This document shows positions 34,194 through 43,031 of a DNA stretch of 64,000 bases, piece after piece. The position numbers were made by a program, and so were the translations under genes. Source of the DNA: Myxococcales bacterium (lineage in GTDB: Bacteria > Myxococcota_A > Polyangia > Fen-1088); the NCBI GenBank assembly GCA_003142855.1, contig PLNW01000077.1:1-64000 (forward strand), given 5' to 3'. Each line of letters begins with the position of its first letter. Position 1 is the first letter of the stretch. The notes under the pieces were generated by a model. It was not told the origin of the DNA, did no database searches, and saw only the letters and a list, made by a program, of their open reading frames with translations.

Positions 34194-36283
34194 TGCCGAC
34201 GCGTTGGACACGCGTGCGGATTGTCCTGTGCGGGTTGGTGCTGCTCGGGCTCGCTTCCTCGGTGGGCCGACGCGCCTTCCGGCTCCAGATTCGCGAAGCC
34301 GGGCAGCTTCGGGAGTGGGCCGAGAGCAACTACCTACGTGAGGTCGAGATCGCACCCCGGCGCGGCCGCATCTTGGACCGACGCGGAGCCGAGCTGGCTT
34401 CCACGACGGATCTGGATTCCGTGTTCTGCAACCCGCGCCAGCTCGCCTTCGTGTCCGACGCAGTTCCCCGCCTGGCCAAGGCGCTACACCTCGACCCGCG
34501 TGAGCTCGACAAGGCGCTCGCGGCCAAGAAAATGCAGTACTTCGCCTGGGTCAAACGGCGGGTGTCGTCGCAAGAAAGCGCAGCGGCGCTGGGCCTGGGC
34601 TTGCCCGGAGTGAGCGTGCGCAAGGAGCCCAGGCGCGTGTATCCCAACGGCGAACTGGCTTCGACCGTGATCGGCCACGCGGGCCTGGAGGGCCACGGCC
34701 TGGACGGGGTGGAGCTGGCATACGACGAGGCTCTGCACGGCAGCGGGATGGAGGTCACCGGCATCCATGACCGATTCGGACGGGATCTGCTCATGGAAGG
34801 TACGGTCGATGCGTCGGCCAGCGCGGGCAAGGATCTGGTGCTGACCCTGGACAAGTACCTGACCTACCTGACCGAACAGGCTCTCGCAGCAGCGGTCACA
34901 AAGCACGGCGCCAAGGCCGCCACGTCGGTCATGATCGATCCGCGCACAGGCGAGATCCTGGCCATGGCCAGCGTGCCTGGCTACAACCCCAACAGTCCCT
35001 CTGACGCAGCTGAGCGGGGCGCGCGCAACCGGGCCATCACCGACGCTTACGAGCCCGGATCCATCATGAAGACGGTGACCTTCTCCGCTGCCTTCGACGC
35101 AGGCAAGCTGAGGCCGGAAGACCGCTTCGACTGCCAGATGGGGCAGATGCAGGTGGGCAAGTACCACATCCGCGACGACCACCCCAAGGGAGTGCTGACC
35201 GCGGCCGAAGTCTTCAAGTACTCGAGCAACATCGGCACCGTGAAAATCGCCCGCCGCATCGGCAAGGAAACCCTGGCCCACGCCATCGACCGGCTGGGCT
35301 TTGGTCGGTCCACCGGGGTGGGCCTGCCTGGCGAACGACGAGGAACTGTGCGGCCGGTTTCGCGCTGGGGCGAGATCGAGCTGGCCACGCAGGCCTTTGG
35401 CCAGGGTCTGACGGTCACACCGTTGCAGATGGCGACGGCCTATGCGGCCATCGCTTCGGGCGGCGTGTATCACCCGCCCAAGCTGGCGGTTCGCTTCGTC
35501 ACCGCCGACGGCCGCAGCGAGCCCGTGCCCCTGCCCGCGGACGCACGGCCTGAAGCACGCGTGCTCTCCGAAAGCACGGCGCGCACCATGCTGACCATCA
35601 TGCAGGGCGTGACCGAAGATGGAACCGCCAAGCTGGCCGCCATCCCCGGCTATCCCGTGGCAGGCAAGACCGGCACCGCTCAGAAGGTCAGCAACGGTCG
35701 CTACGATCCCAGCAAATACTTGGCCGCCTTCGTCGGTATCGTTCCGGCTGACAACCCGCGTGTGGTCATCGCGGTCATGATCGATGAGCCGCACGGCGTG
35801 CACTACGGCGGCGTGGTCGCCGCTCCGGTGTTCAAAGAAATTGCCGAGGCAACCCTGCGGTATCTCGGCGTGCCACCATCGACCTCGGTGGTCGCAAGCA
35901 CCGCGCGGCCAGCCAAGAAGGGCGACGCAAAGATCGCGACGGCTCGGCTCGGCGAAGCAGACAGCAACGCGGTGGAAGGTCTGGGGGTCGAAGAACCCGT
36001 GGCGTCTGTGGGCGAGGCACAAGAAGAGGATGAGTCCGAGATCGCATCAGGCGAGGACGAGGCCGGCCCTGCGCTGGACGGGCAGCCCGCACCCGAGCGC
36101 AAGCTCGACGCCGCCATTCCGGATTTTGTCGGCATGACTTTGGGCCAGGCCGTCCGAGCGGCGCGACGCGCAGGGGTCGAACTTGTGCCCGACGGCAGTG
36201 GAATCGCTGCCACGCAAATTCCAGCGCCCGGCCCCGCTGTGCGTGGCGTGCCCTGTCGGGTCTCGTTCCGAAACGGAGGATGA
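34193..36283 (+). CDS. ftsI: Division-type peptidoglycan transpeptidase with PASTA domain
   Basis: A class B penicillin-binding protein of 696 residues for septal cross-linking. An N-terminal membrane helix (about 7-30) leads to the dimerisation region (RRGRILDRRGAELA). The transpeptidase has S290-x-x-K (EPGSIMKTV), SSN (about 345) and KTG (AGKTGTAQK, about 493). The region at about 560-635 is an acidic, poorly structured linker. One PASTA domain (about 640-696, IPDFVGMTLGQAVRAARRAGVEL) may bind wall fragments. The GTG start sits on the ftsL stop; murE follows 3 bases later. Confidence 0.94.
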   Translation: MPTRWTRVRIVLCGLVLLGLASSVGRRAFRLQIREAGQLREWAESNYLREVEIAPRRGRILDRRGAELASTTDLDSVFCNPRQLAFVSDAVPRLAKALHLDPRELDKALAAKKMQYFAWVKRRVSSQESAAALGLGLPGVSVRKEPRRVYPNGELASTVIGHAGLEGHGLDGVELAYDEALHGSGMEVTGIHDRFGRDLLMEGTVDASASAGKDLVLTLDKYLTYLTEQALAAAVTKHGAKAATSVMIDPRTGEILAMASVPGYNPNSPSDAAERGARNRAITDAYEPGSIMKTVTFSAAFDAGKLRPEDRFDCQMGQMQVGKYHIRDDHPKGVLTAAEVFKYSSNIGTVKIARRIGKETLAHAIDRLGFGRSTGVGLPGERRGTVRPVSRWGEIELATQAFGQGLTVTPLQMATAYAAIASGGVYHPPKLAVRFVTADGRSEPVPLPADARPEARVLSESTARTMLTIMQGVTEDGTAKLAAIPGYPVAGKTGTAQKVSNGRYDPSKYLAAFVGIVPADNPRVVIAVMIDEPHGVHYGGVVAAPVFKEIAEATLRYLGVPPSTSVVASTARPAKKGDAKIATARLGEADSNAVEGLGVEEPVASVGEAQEEDESEIASGEDEAGPALDGQPAPERKLDAAIPDFVGMTLGQAVRAARRAGVELVPDGSGIAATQIPAPGPAVRGVPCRVSFRNGG

Positions 36284-36286
36284 GCC

Positions 36287-37825
36287 TTGCTGCGGCTTTC
36301 GCATCTATTGCAGGGAATCTCAGACGCGCGCATCGCCGCAGGCGACGGGCAAGTTTTGATCCGCGAGGTGTGCGACGACTCTCGCCTGGTGCAGCCAGGG
36401 GATCTCTTCGTCGCGGTTCCGGGAACCAAGCTCGATGGCCGCCGCTTCATTGACGACGCAAAGGCCAAGGGAGCAGCGGCCATCCTCACCGAAGAAGGGG
36501 GCGCTTCGCCGGATGGCACAACCGCGCTGGTTATCGTGCCCAACGCCCGACTGGCACTCGGCGTGGTGGCCGCCAATCGATACCAGGCGGCGCAGGCTCT
36601 CACGCTCACGGCCGTGACCGGCACCAACGGCAAAACCACGACCACCTACTTGATCGAGGCGATCCTGGCTGCGGCCGGTCGCCGCCCTGGCGTGATCGGG
36701 ACCGTGGGCTACCGTTTCGCCGGCAAGACCCAGGAAGCGCCGCTCACCACACCGGGCGCTCTGCAATTGCATTCGCTCTTCTCTCAGATGAAAGGCGCGG
36801 GCTGCTCGGACGTGGTGCTGGAGGCTTCGTCCATCGCCCTGGATCAGGGACGGCTGCATGGCTGCAGCTTTCGCGTGGCGGGCCTGTCCAACATCACCCA
36901 GGACCACCTCGACTACCACGGCACCATGGAGCGCTACCGGGCGGCCAAGGCGATTCTCTTCCGCGAGTTGTTGTCTTCGAACGGCGGGATCGCAGTGCTT
37001 TTCGCCGACGACCGAGACGGCCTTGGCATGCGCCGCGAGGTGCGCGGCCCTGTGCTGACCCTGACACGACAGGCACACGGCGCGGACGTTGCCGTGCTCG
37101 AACGCAAGCTGGGTGCCGACGGGACCACTGTGCGACTTGGCACGCCCTCGGGGCCGCTCGCTCTCGCGTCACCGCTGGTGGGCGAGTTCAACCTGGCCAA
37201 CATCCTGCTGGCCGCCGGCATGGCCCTTGCCCATGGCATTGACCGCAACGCCATCGCCGCTGGCATCAGCCGGGTGAGCGGGGTTCCGGGCCGCCTGCAA
37301 CGTGTGACGAACGCGGCGGGCGTCCTGTGCCTGGTCGACTACGCGCACACGCCCGACGCATTGGAGCGGGCGCTCGATGTGTTGCGACCACTCAGCACCG
37401 GTCGCCTTCTCGTGGTCTTCGGGTGTGGCGGCGACCGCGACAAGAGCAAGCGGCCACGCATGGGCCAAGCCGCTGCCGAGCGCGCCGATGTGGTGCTCAT
37501 CACCTCGGACAACCCGCGCAGCGAAGACCCGATCGCCATCCTTGACATGATTGTGGCCGGCGTCGAGAGGACCGGCATTGTGCGCCGGACTGCCTCGGAA
37601 TTGCGCCAGGGTTTGTCCGGTTTTCACGTGGAGTCGGACCGCCGAACGGCCATCGAGCTGGCCGTGGCTCTCGCGCAGCCGGGGGACACGCTGCTGATAG
37701 CGGGCAAGGGCCATGAGGACTACCAGATCCTGGGCACGCAGAAGATCCACTTCGACGATCGCGAGGTTGCCGCGGCCGCCTTCGCCACCCGCAGCCGCTG
37801 CGTGACTCCCGGAGGTGCCGCGTGA
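36287..37825 (+). CDS. murE: UDP-MurNAc-tripeptide synthetase (meso-DAP adding)
   Basis: MurE, 512 residues, adding the third stem-peptide residue in the cytoplasm. It starts at TTG with GGAGG seven bases upstream. ATP loop TGTNGKTTT (about 112-120), SSIALDQGRLHGC, NITQDHLDYHGTMERY and TSDNPRSEDP (DNPR at about 408-411) are present. The DNPR motif is the signature of meso-diaminopimelate as the added residue, so the wall should be of the Gram-negative DAP type. The murF start overlaps by 4 bases. Confidence 0.95.
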   Translation: MLRLSHLLQGISDARIAAGDGQVLIREVCDDSRLVQPGDLFVAVPGTKLDGRRFIDDAKAKGAAAILTEEGGASPDGTTALVIVPNARLALGVVAANRYQAAQALTLTAVTGTNGKTTTTYLIEAILAAAGRRPGVIGTVGYRFAGKTQEAPLTTPGALQLHSLFSQMKGAGCSDVVLEASSIALDQGRLHGCSFRVAGLSNITQDHLDYHGTMERYRAAKAILFRELLSSNGGIAVLFADDRDGLGMRREVRGPVLTLTRQAHGADVAVLERKLGADGTTVRLGTPSGPLALASPLVGEFNLANILLAAGMALAHGIDRNAIAAGISRVSGVPGRLQRVTNAAGVLCLVDYAHTPDALERALDVLRPLSTGRLLVVFGCGGDRDKSKRPRMGQAAAERADVVLITSDNPRSEDPIAILDMIVAGVERTGIVRRTASELRQGLSGFHVESDRRTAIELAVALAQPGDTLLIAGKGHEDYQILGTQKIHFDDREVAAAAFATRSRCVTPGGAA

Positions 37826-39246
37826 CAGGACCGGCGCAGCGGAGCTTGGCATTGGCCTGCAAAGCCATCGGGGGCAAGGCTGTGGGTGCGTCCGCAGCGC
37901 TGGCCACGATCCGATTTGCCGGAGCCGCCAGCGACAGCCGCGCGGTGAAACCTGGTCGGCTCTTCTTCGCCCTTCCCGGCGAGCGGGTCGACGGCTTCGA
38001 CTTCTGCGGGGCCGCCGCTCAGGCCGGAGCGGCTGCGGTGGTGGTGGCTGCGCATCGAGGACAGCCGGCCGGCTGCCAAGGGATTCCCGTCATCGCCGTC
38101 GCTGATCCGCGCAAAGCGCTGGGGGATTTGGCGGCAGCCGTGCGCAAGAAGTACCAGGGCCGCGTGGTGGGCGTCACTGGCTCCAACGGAAAGACCACGA
38201 CTAAGGAGCTCATCGCAGCCGCGCTCTCGCCTGCGGGCCAGGTGCTGCGCACCCAGGGCAACCTGAACACCGACGTGGGCCTGCCGCTCACCGTGCTGGA
38301 AGCGACGGGCAAGGAGGAGTTCTGGGTGCTGGAGATGGCGATGCGGGCGCCGGGCGAGATCGCGTACCTGGCTGGCATCGCCCAGCCTCATGTCGCGGTG
38401 GTGACCAACGTGGCGGCCGCGCACCTGGGTCGGCTGGGCTCGCTCGACGCCGTCGCGCGCGCCAAGGGTGAAATCTTTGGCGGCCTTGCTGCTGACGGAA
38501 TTGCCGTGCTGCCCGTCGACGAACCTCGCCTCGAACCCGAGGTAGCCGAACTGCCCGAGGCGCGCAAGCGGCGCTTCGGATTCGCCGGCCATGCGTCGGC
38601 GCGCGCCTTTGTGAAGATCATGGAGTTCATCCCCGACGGCGCGGCGGGCTCGCGCGTCCGCCTGTCGGTCGGGTTCGAACCCGTGGTGCTGCGCCTGTCC
38701 CTGGCGGGTGAGCACAACGCCCGCAACGCTGCGGCGGCGTTGGCCGTGTCGAGTGCGCTTGGGGTTCCGCTCTTGCCAGCAGCCGCGGCCCTGCAGCACG
38801 CGACCCTGCCCCCGCACCGGTCCCATGTGTTCTCCCTGGGCGGACGCACGGTGCTCGACGATTGCTACAATGCCAATCCGACGTCCATGGCGGCAGCCCT
38901 GCGCACGCTGGTGGGATCGGCAGGCCGTTTCGGTCGGGCCTTCGCCATCCTGGGTGACATGCTGGAACTGGGTGAAGCGGCCGCGGAATTGCACCAGGCC
39001 GTCGGCCAAGAAGCGGTCAAGATCGGCGTGGCCGGCCTGGCAGTCGTGGGATCGCTGGGCGCCAAGATCGCGGAAGGCGCCAGGACGGCGGGCTTGCCGG
39101 CCACACGCGCCATGGTTTTCGATAATGCAGAGGCAGCCGCGCAAACGGTGTCGACTTGGACTGCCCCGGGCGATTGGATCTTGGTCAAAGCTTCGCGTGG
39201 CATGCGTCTCGAACGCGCGGTAGAGGCCTTGCGAAGGAAGTTGTAG
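37822..39246 (+). CDS. murF: UDP-MurNAc-tripeptide D-Ala-D-Ala ligase
   Basis: MurF, 474 residues, GTG start. It joins D-Ala-D-Ala to the UDP-MurNAc-tripeptide. It has the ligase ATP loop VTGSNGKTTTKE (about 117-128), NLNTDVGLPLTVLEA, EMAMRAPGEIAYLAGIAQP and VVTNVAAAHLG; the C-terminal part has DDCYNANPTSMAAAL and RFGRAFAILGDMLELG. It overlaps murE by 4 bases and precedes mraY by 3. A long antisense frame on the opposite strand is a GC shadow. Confidence 0.95.
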   Translation: MTGPAQRSLALACKAIGGKAVGASAALATIRFAGAASDSRAVKPGRLFFALPGERVDGFDFCGAAAQAGAAAVVVAAHRGQPAGCQGIPVIAVADPRKALGDLAAAVRKKYQGRVVGVTGSNGKTTTKELIAAALSPAGQVLRTQGNLNTDVGLPLTVLEATGKEEFWVLEMAMRAPGEIAYLAGIAQPHVAVVTNVAAAHLGRLGSLDAVARAKGEIFGGLAADGIAVLPVDEPRLEPEVAELPEARKRRFGFAGHASARAFVKIMEFIPDGAAGSRVRLSVGFEPVVLRLSLAGEHNARNAAAALAVSSALGVPLLPAAAALQHATLPPHRSHVFSLGGRTVLDDCYNANPTSMAAALRTLVGSAGRFGRAFAILGDMLELGEAAAELHQAVGQEAVKIGVAGLAVVGSLGAKIAEGARTAGLPATRAMVFDNAEAAAQTVSTWTAPGDWILVKASRGMRLERAVEALRRKL

Positions 39247-39249
39247 CCC

Positions 39250-40365
39250 ATGCTGTTTCATCTCTTTGTACAACTGCGCGGCAATGTCGGGTTCTTCAAC
39301 GTATTCCGCTACGTCTCGACGCGGACCATGTTGGCGACCATGACCTCGCTGCTCATCACCTTCGCGCTCGCGCCCTGGTTCATCCGTCGAGCCCGCGCGC
39401 GGCAACTGGGCGAGATCATTCGCGACGACGGCCCCACCACTCACGCGGTCAAGCAAGGCACGCCGACCATGGGCGGTGCCCTCATCATCATGGCTCTGGT
39501 CACCGGAACTGTGCTGTGGTGCGATCTTACCAGCCCACTGGTGTGGCCGGCGTTGTTCGTGACCGTGGGCTACGGTGCGCTGGGCTTCGTCGACGACTAC
39601 CTGAAGATCACGCGACGAAATAAGCGCGGGGTGCCAGGCAAGATCAAGTTGCTGGTGCAATTCTTGGTGGGGGCGGTGGCGGTGGGATGGCTGTTTTTTG
39701 GCGACGCACTGGATCCGTCGGTGCGACTGCGGCTGGCGATCCCGCTGCTCAACTTCGAACGCCATTCCCCGATCATTCCGGGGGTTGCCTATGCCCTGTT
39801 CGGACTGATCCTGGTGGTAATGGGAACCTCCAATGCGGTCAACTTGACCGACGGGCTCGACGGACTGGCCATTGGCCCGGTAATCGCTTGCACCTTCACC
39901 TACATGTTGCTCAGTTACGCCGCCGGTCAGACCCTGGCGGGCTTCAACATTGCCCACTACCTGGGCATGGCCCATGTGCGCGGTGCAGGCGAGCTGACAG
40001 TCTTCTGCGGCGCCATTGTCGGGGCCAGTATCGGATTCCTTTGGTACAACACGCACCCAGCGCAGGTCTTCATGGGCGACGTGGGCGCGCTCGCCCTGGG
40101 CGGGGCCATCGGCTTTGTGGCGCTGGCGACCAAGACCGAGCTGTCGCTTCCTGTGATCGCCGGTGTCTTCGTGGTGGAGCTGTTCTCCGACGTGATCCAG
40201 GTTGGCTACTACAAGATCACCAAGAGGCGCATCTTCTTGATGGCGCCCATCCACCACCATTTTGAGAAAATGGGCTGGCCCGAGTCGCGCATCGTGGTGC
40301 GCTTCTGGATCGTTTCCTTCTCCTGCGCTGTTCTGGGCCTGCTGCTCACCTTGAAGGTTCGTTGA
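39250..40365 (+). CDS. mraY: Phospho-MurNAc-pentapeptide transferase
   Basis: MraY, a polytopic enzyme of 371 residues making lipid I on the inner face of the membrane. It has ten or so helices, PTMGGALIIMALV with the nearby GFVDDYLKITRRNKRGVPGKIK (substrate/Mg loops), NAVNLTDGLDGLAIG with the Asp pair, AQVFMGDVGALALGGAIG, and the C-terminal MAPIHHHFEKMGWPESRIVVRFW. The stop codon TGA overlaps the murD ATG by one base (TGATG). It should work with MurG downstream in the same operon. Confidence 0.95.
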   Translation: MLFHLFVQLRGNVGFFNVFRYVSTRTMLATMTSLLITFALAPWFIRRARARQLGEIIRDDGPTTHAVKQGTPTMGGALIIMALVTGTVLWCDLTSPLVWPALFVTVGYGALGFVDDYLKITRRNKRGVPGKIKLLVQFLVGAVAVGWLFFGDALDPSVRLRLAIPLLNFERHSPIIPGVAYALFGLILVVMGTSNAVNLTDGLDGLAIGPVIACTFTYMLLSYAAGQTLAGFNIAHYLGMAHVRGAGELTVFCGAIVGASIGFLWYNTHPAQVFMGDVGALALGGAIGFVALATKTELSLPVIAGVFVVELFSDVIQVGYYKITKRRIFLMAPIHHHFEKMGWPESRIVVRFWIVSFSCAVLGLLLTLKVR

Positions 40366-41774
40366 TGCAGTTCCGTCACCCCGCCCTGCTTGGCAAGAAA
40401 GTTCTCGTCGTGGGAGTGGGACGTTCGGGAGTGGCCGCAGCCCGCCTGTGTGTGGCCCGCGGGGCCCAGGTCACTGTCACCGACAAACAGCCGGCCGAGG
40501 CGCTGAGCGCGGCGCTGGCGCAACTGCCGCCCACCATCAAGCAGGAGTTGGGCGGACATCAGGCCGAGACCTTCCTCGCGGCTGACCTCATCGTGTTGTC
40601 GCCGGGCGTGCCCGGCCTGCCCGAGGTGGAGGCCGCGCGCAAGCGAGGCACCACTATCACGGGCGAGCTGGAGCTGGCGTCATGGTTTGTGGACGCGCCC
40701 ATCGTTGCCATCACGGGCACCAATGGCAAGTCGACCACCACCACCTTGTGCGGGGCCATTCTTGCTGCCAATGGCCGCCCCACCTTCGTGGGCGGCAATT
40801 TGGGTGTGCCTTTCGCCGAGGCGGTGGAAACCCCAGCCGGCCGGCCGGGCGGCCTGTGTGTGCTCGAGGTGTCGAGTTTTCAACTCGAAACCGCCGTGTC
40901 CTTCCGCCCGCAGGTGGCGGTCCTGCTCAACATCACGCCCGACCACCTGGATCGCCACCCTACCCTGGAAGCCTACGTGGCGGCCAAGGCGCATCTCTTC
41001 GCCGCGCAGACTCCGGCGGACTTCGCGGTCCTCAACATTGACGATCCGCTGGTCGAAACGGCGACCAAGGGGATTCGCAGCCACCGCGTGCTGATCTCGA
41101 CCCGGCGCGCGCTGGACGTGGGCGGCTGGATCGAGAGCGATGCCCTGTGCGTGCGCCTGGCGGGTGGCCCGGTCGAATACTATCCCGCTCACCTGCCAGG
41201 ACTGGTCGGCCGGCACAACCTGGAAAACGCCTTGGCCGCGCTGGTGGCGGGGCGCTTGGCCGGCGCCCTGCCCGCCGAAGCCCGTCATGCCCTGTTGGCC
41301 TTTCGGCCGCTGGCGCACCGGATGGAACTGGTGGGCGAGCTGGACGGTGTCCTCTTCTACGACGATTCCAAAGGCACCAACGTGGGCGCGGTGGTGGCGG
41401 CGCTCGATCGCTTCCCGCGGCCTGTGGTCCTGATTGCCGGCGGCCGCGACAAGGGCGGCTCGTATGAGCCGCTGGCCCAGGTGATGAAGCAAGCTGGTCG
41501 CGGCGCCGTGCTGATCGGGGAAGCAGCGCCCAAGTTGCGCGAGGCCCTGGCGCCGGTCGTGCCGGTAGAGACGGCGGCCACCATGGAGGCGGCGGTGGTA
41601 CAGGCCGCGACCATGGCCCGCAACGGAGATGCCGTGCTGCTGTCTCCCGCCTGCTCCAGCTTCGACATGTTTCGCAGCTACCAACATCGCGCCGAGGTAT
41701 TTCGGGCCGCCGTCAAGAATCTCATCGCCCAGAAGCGCGGCGGGCACGGAGCCTTGCCGGAGGAATCCCGATGA
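40365..41774 (+). CDS. murD: UDP-MurNAc-L-alanine:D-glutamate ligase
   Basis: MurD, 469 residues from the ATG at 40365, which overlaps the mraY stop. It adds D-Glu to UDP-MurNAc-L-Ala. It has GKKVLVVGVGRSGVAAARL at the start, SPGVPGLPEVEAARKRG, ATP loop ITGTNGKSTTTTLCG, VLEVSSFQLE, LNITPDHLDRHPTLEAY and DDSKGTNVGAVVAAL, with SPACSSFDMF near the C-terminus. ftsW overlaps by 4 bases. Confidence 0.95.
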   Translation: MQFRHPALLGKKVLVVGVGRSGVAAARLCVARGAQVTVTDKQPAEALSAALAQLPPTIKQELGGHQAETFLAADLIVLSPGVPGLPEVEAARKRGTTITGELELASWFVDAPIVAITGTNGKSTTTTLCGAILAANGRPTFVGGNLGVPFAEAVETPAGRPGGLCVLEVSSFQLETAVSFRPQVAVLLNITPDHLDRHPTLEAYVAAKAHLFAAQTPADFAVLNIDDPLVETATKGIRSHRVLISTRRALDVGGWIESDALCVRLAGGPVEYYPAHLPGLVGRHNLENALAALVAGRLAGALPAEARHALLAFRPLAHRMELVGELDGVLFYDDSKGTNVGAVVAALDRFPRPVVLIAGGRDKGGSYEPLAQVMKQAGRGAVLIGEAAPKLREALAPVVPVETAATMEAAVVQAATMARNGDAVLLSPACSSFDMFRSYQHRAEVFRAAVKNLIAQKRGGHGALPEESR

Positions 41775-43030
41775 GCCTGCGTGAGCGCCTGTCGGAATGG
41801 GCCAACCCCAAGCGGACCGGCGGGAGCGGGCCTCCGCCGCAGGGGCCGGATCGTTTGCTGGTCGCGACCATACTGGGCTTGACCGGGTTTGGGGTGGTGA
41901 TGGTGTTCTCGGCGGGCGCGGCCTTCGCGGCCAAGACCTACGGCGACTGGACCTACTTCCTCAAGCGCGAGGCGGTGTACAGCGGCGCCGGGTTGCTGGC
42001 CTTCCTGGTCGGCATGCGGCTCGACTACTCGTTTTTCCGCCGCCTGGCCTATCCCCTGCTGTTCCTGTCCATGGCCATGCTGGCCGCCGTGCTGAAGGTC
42101 GGGCCGGCCATCAACGGGGCTGTGCGCTGGTTCCGCTGGGGCGCGCTGTCGTTCCAGCCGTCGGAGCTGGCCAAGTTCGCCCTGGCGCTGTACTTGGCGG
42201 TGCTGCTCGCGCGCAAGGCTGAGAAGGTCAAGGACTTCCGCATGGGGTTCCTGCCTCCTCTGCTGATGACGGGAATCTTCCTGGCGCTGCTGCTCAAGCA
42301 GCCTGACCTGGGCACCGCGGTCATCATCGGGGTCACAGCGCTGGGTCTGCTGTTCGTGGCCGGCACGCGTACCAGCTATATCTTGTTGTCGGTGCTGGTG
42401 GCGGCGCCCATCGGCTGGCAGGTCTTCATCGCGGGCGAGCCCTGGCGCAGGGAGCGCATTCTTGCTTTCCTCTCTCCCTGGAAGTTCCGGCGCGGCACCG
42501 GCTACCAGCTCTACGAATCGCTCATCAGCGTGGGCTCGGGCGGTTTGTTTGGCCAAGGGCTTGGCCAAGGACACCAAAAGCTCTTCTTCCTTCCCGAGGC
42601 TCACACTGACTTCATCCTGGCCATCATCGGCGAGGAGCTGGGCCTGTGCGGCGTGCTGGCTGTCTTGTTGGCGTTCACGGTGCTGGTGTGGCGCGGTCTG
42701 CGTGCGGCCACGCGGGCGCGCGATGCCTTTGGTTGCTACCTGGCCTTTGGCGTGACGCTGTTGTTCGGATTGCAGGCTTTGGTCAACATGGGCGTGGTCC
42801 TGGGCCTGCTGCCCACCAAAGGATTGCCGCTTCCTTTTGTCAGCTATGGCGGCACGTCTATGGTCATGAGCTTGTTCATGGCTGGCGTGTTGGCCAACAT
42901 TTCAGCGCGCAATCCTGAGGCCGCGCCCCTGTCGTTCTGGCAATCACTGCGCACGAACCGCGCGCGCGTGTCGAAGAACCGCCGCAGCGACGCCTCGGAC
43001 GTGCAGGTGGTGGTCGAGGCGAAGTCGTGA
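41771..43030 (+). CDS. ftsW: Division glycosyltransferase FtsW (SEDS family)
   Basis: A polytopic SEDS-family protein of 419 residues that polymerises lipid II at the septum with FtsI. About ten membrane helices. Conserved blocks are INGAVRWFRWGALSFQPSELAKFAL, KQPDLGTAVIIG, GYQLYESLISVGSGGLFGQGLGQG, FLPEAHTDFILAIIGEELGL and LPLPFVSYGGTSMVMSLFMAGVLANIS. Functional Asp and Glu residues sit in the loops of these blocks. The gene overlaps murD by 4 bases and precedes murG by 1. Confidence 0.95.
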   Translation: MSLRERLSEWANPKRTGGSGPPPQGPDRLLVATILGLTGFGVVMVFSAGAAFAAKTYGDWTYFLKREAVYSGAGLLAFLVGMRLDYSFFRRLAYPLLFLSMAMLAAVLKVGPAINGAVRWFRWGALSFQPSELAKFALALYLAVLLARKAEKVKDFRMGFLPPLLMTGIFLALLLKQPDLGTAVIIGVTALGLLFVAGTRTSYILLSVLVAAPIGWQVFIAGEPWRRERILAFLSPWKFRRGTGYQLYESLISVGSGGLFGQGLGQGHQKLFFLPEAHTDFILAIIGEELGLCGVLAVLLAFTVLVWRGLRAATRARDAFGCYLAFGVTLLFGLQALVNMGVVLGLLPTKGLPLPFVSYGGTSMVMSLFMAGVLANISARNPEAAPLSFWQSLRTNRARVSKNRRSDASDVQVVVEAKS

Positions 43031-43031
43031 C

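Noticed and set aside
34484-36022. Minus-strand open frame of 512 codons opposite ftsI
   Set aside because: The plus strand shows all three penicillin-binding motifs, so this is a shadow.
37720-40260. Very long minus-strand open frame (846 codons) antisense to murF and mraY
   Set aside because: The plus strand holds complete murE/murF/mraY with all motifs. The antisense frame has the Arg/His/Gln-rich composition of a GC shadow and no family match.
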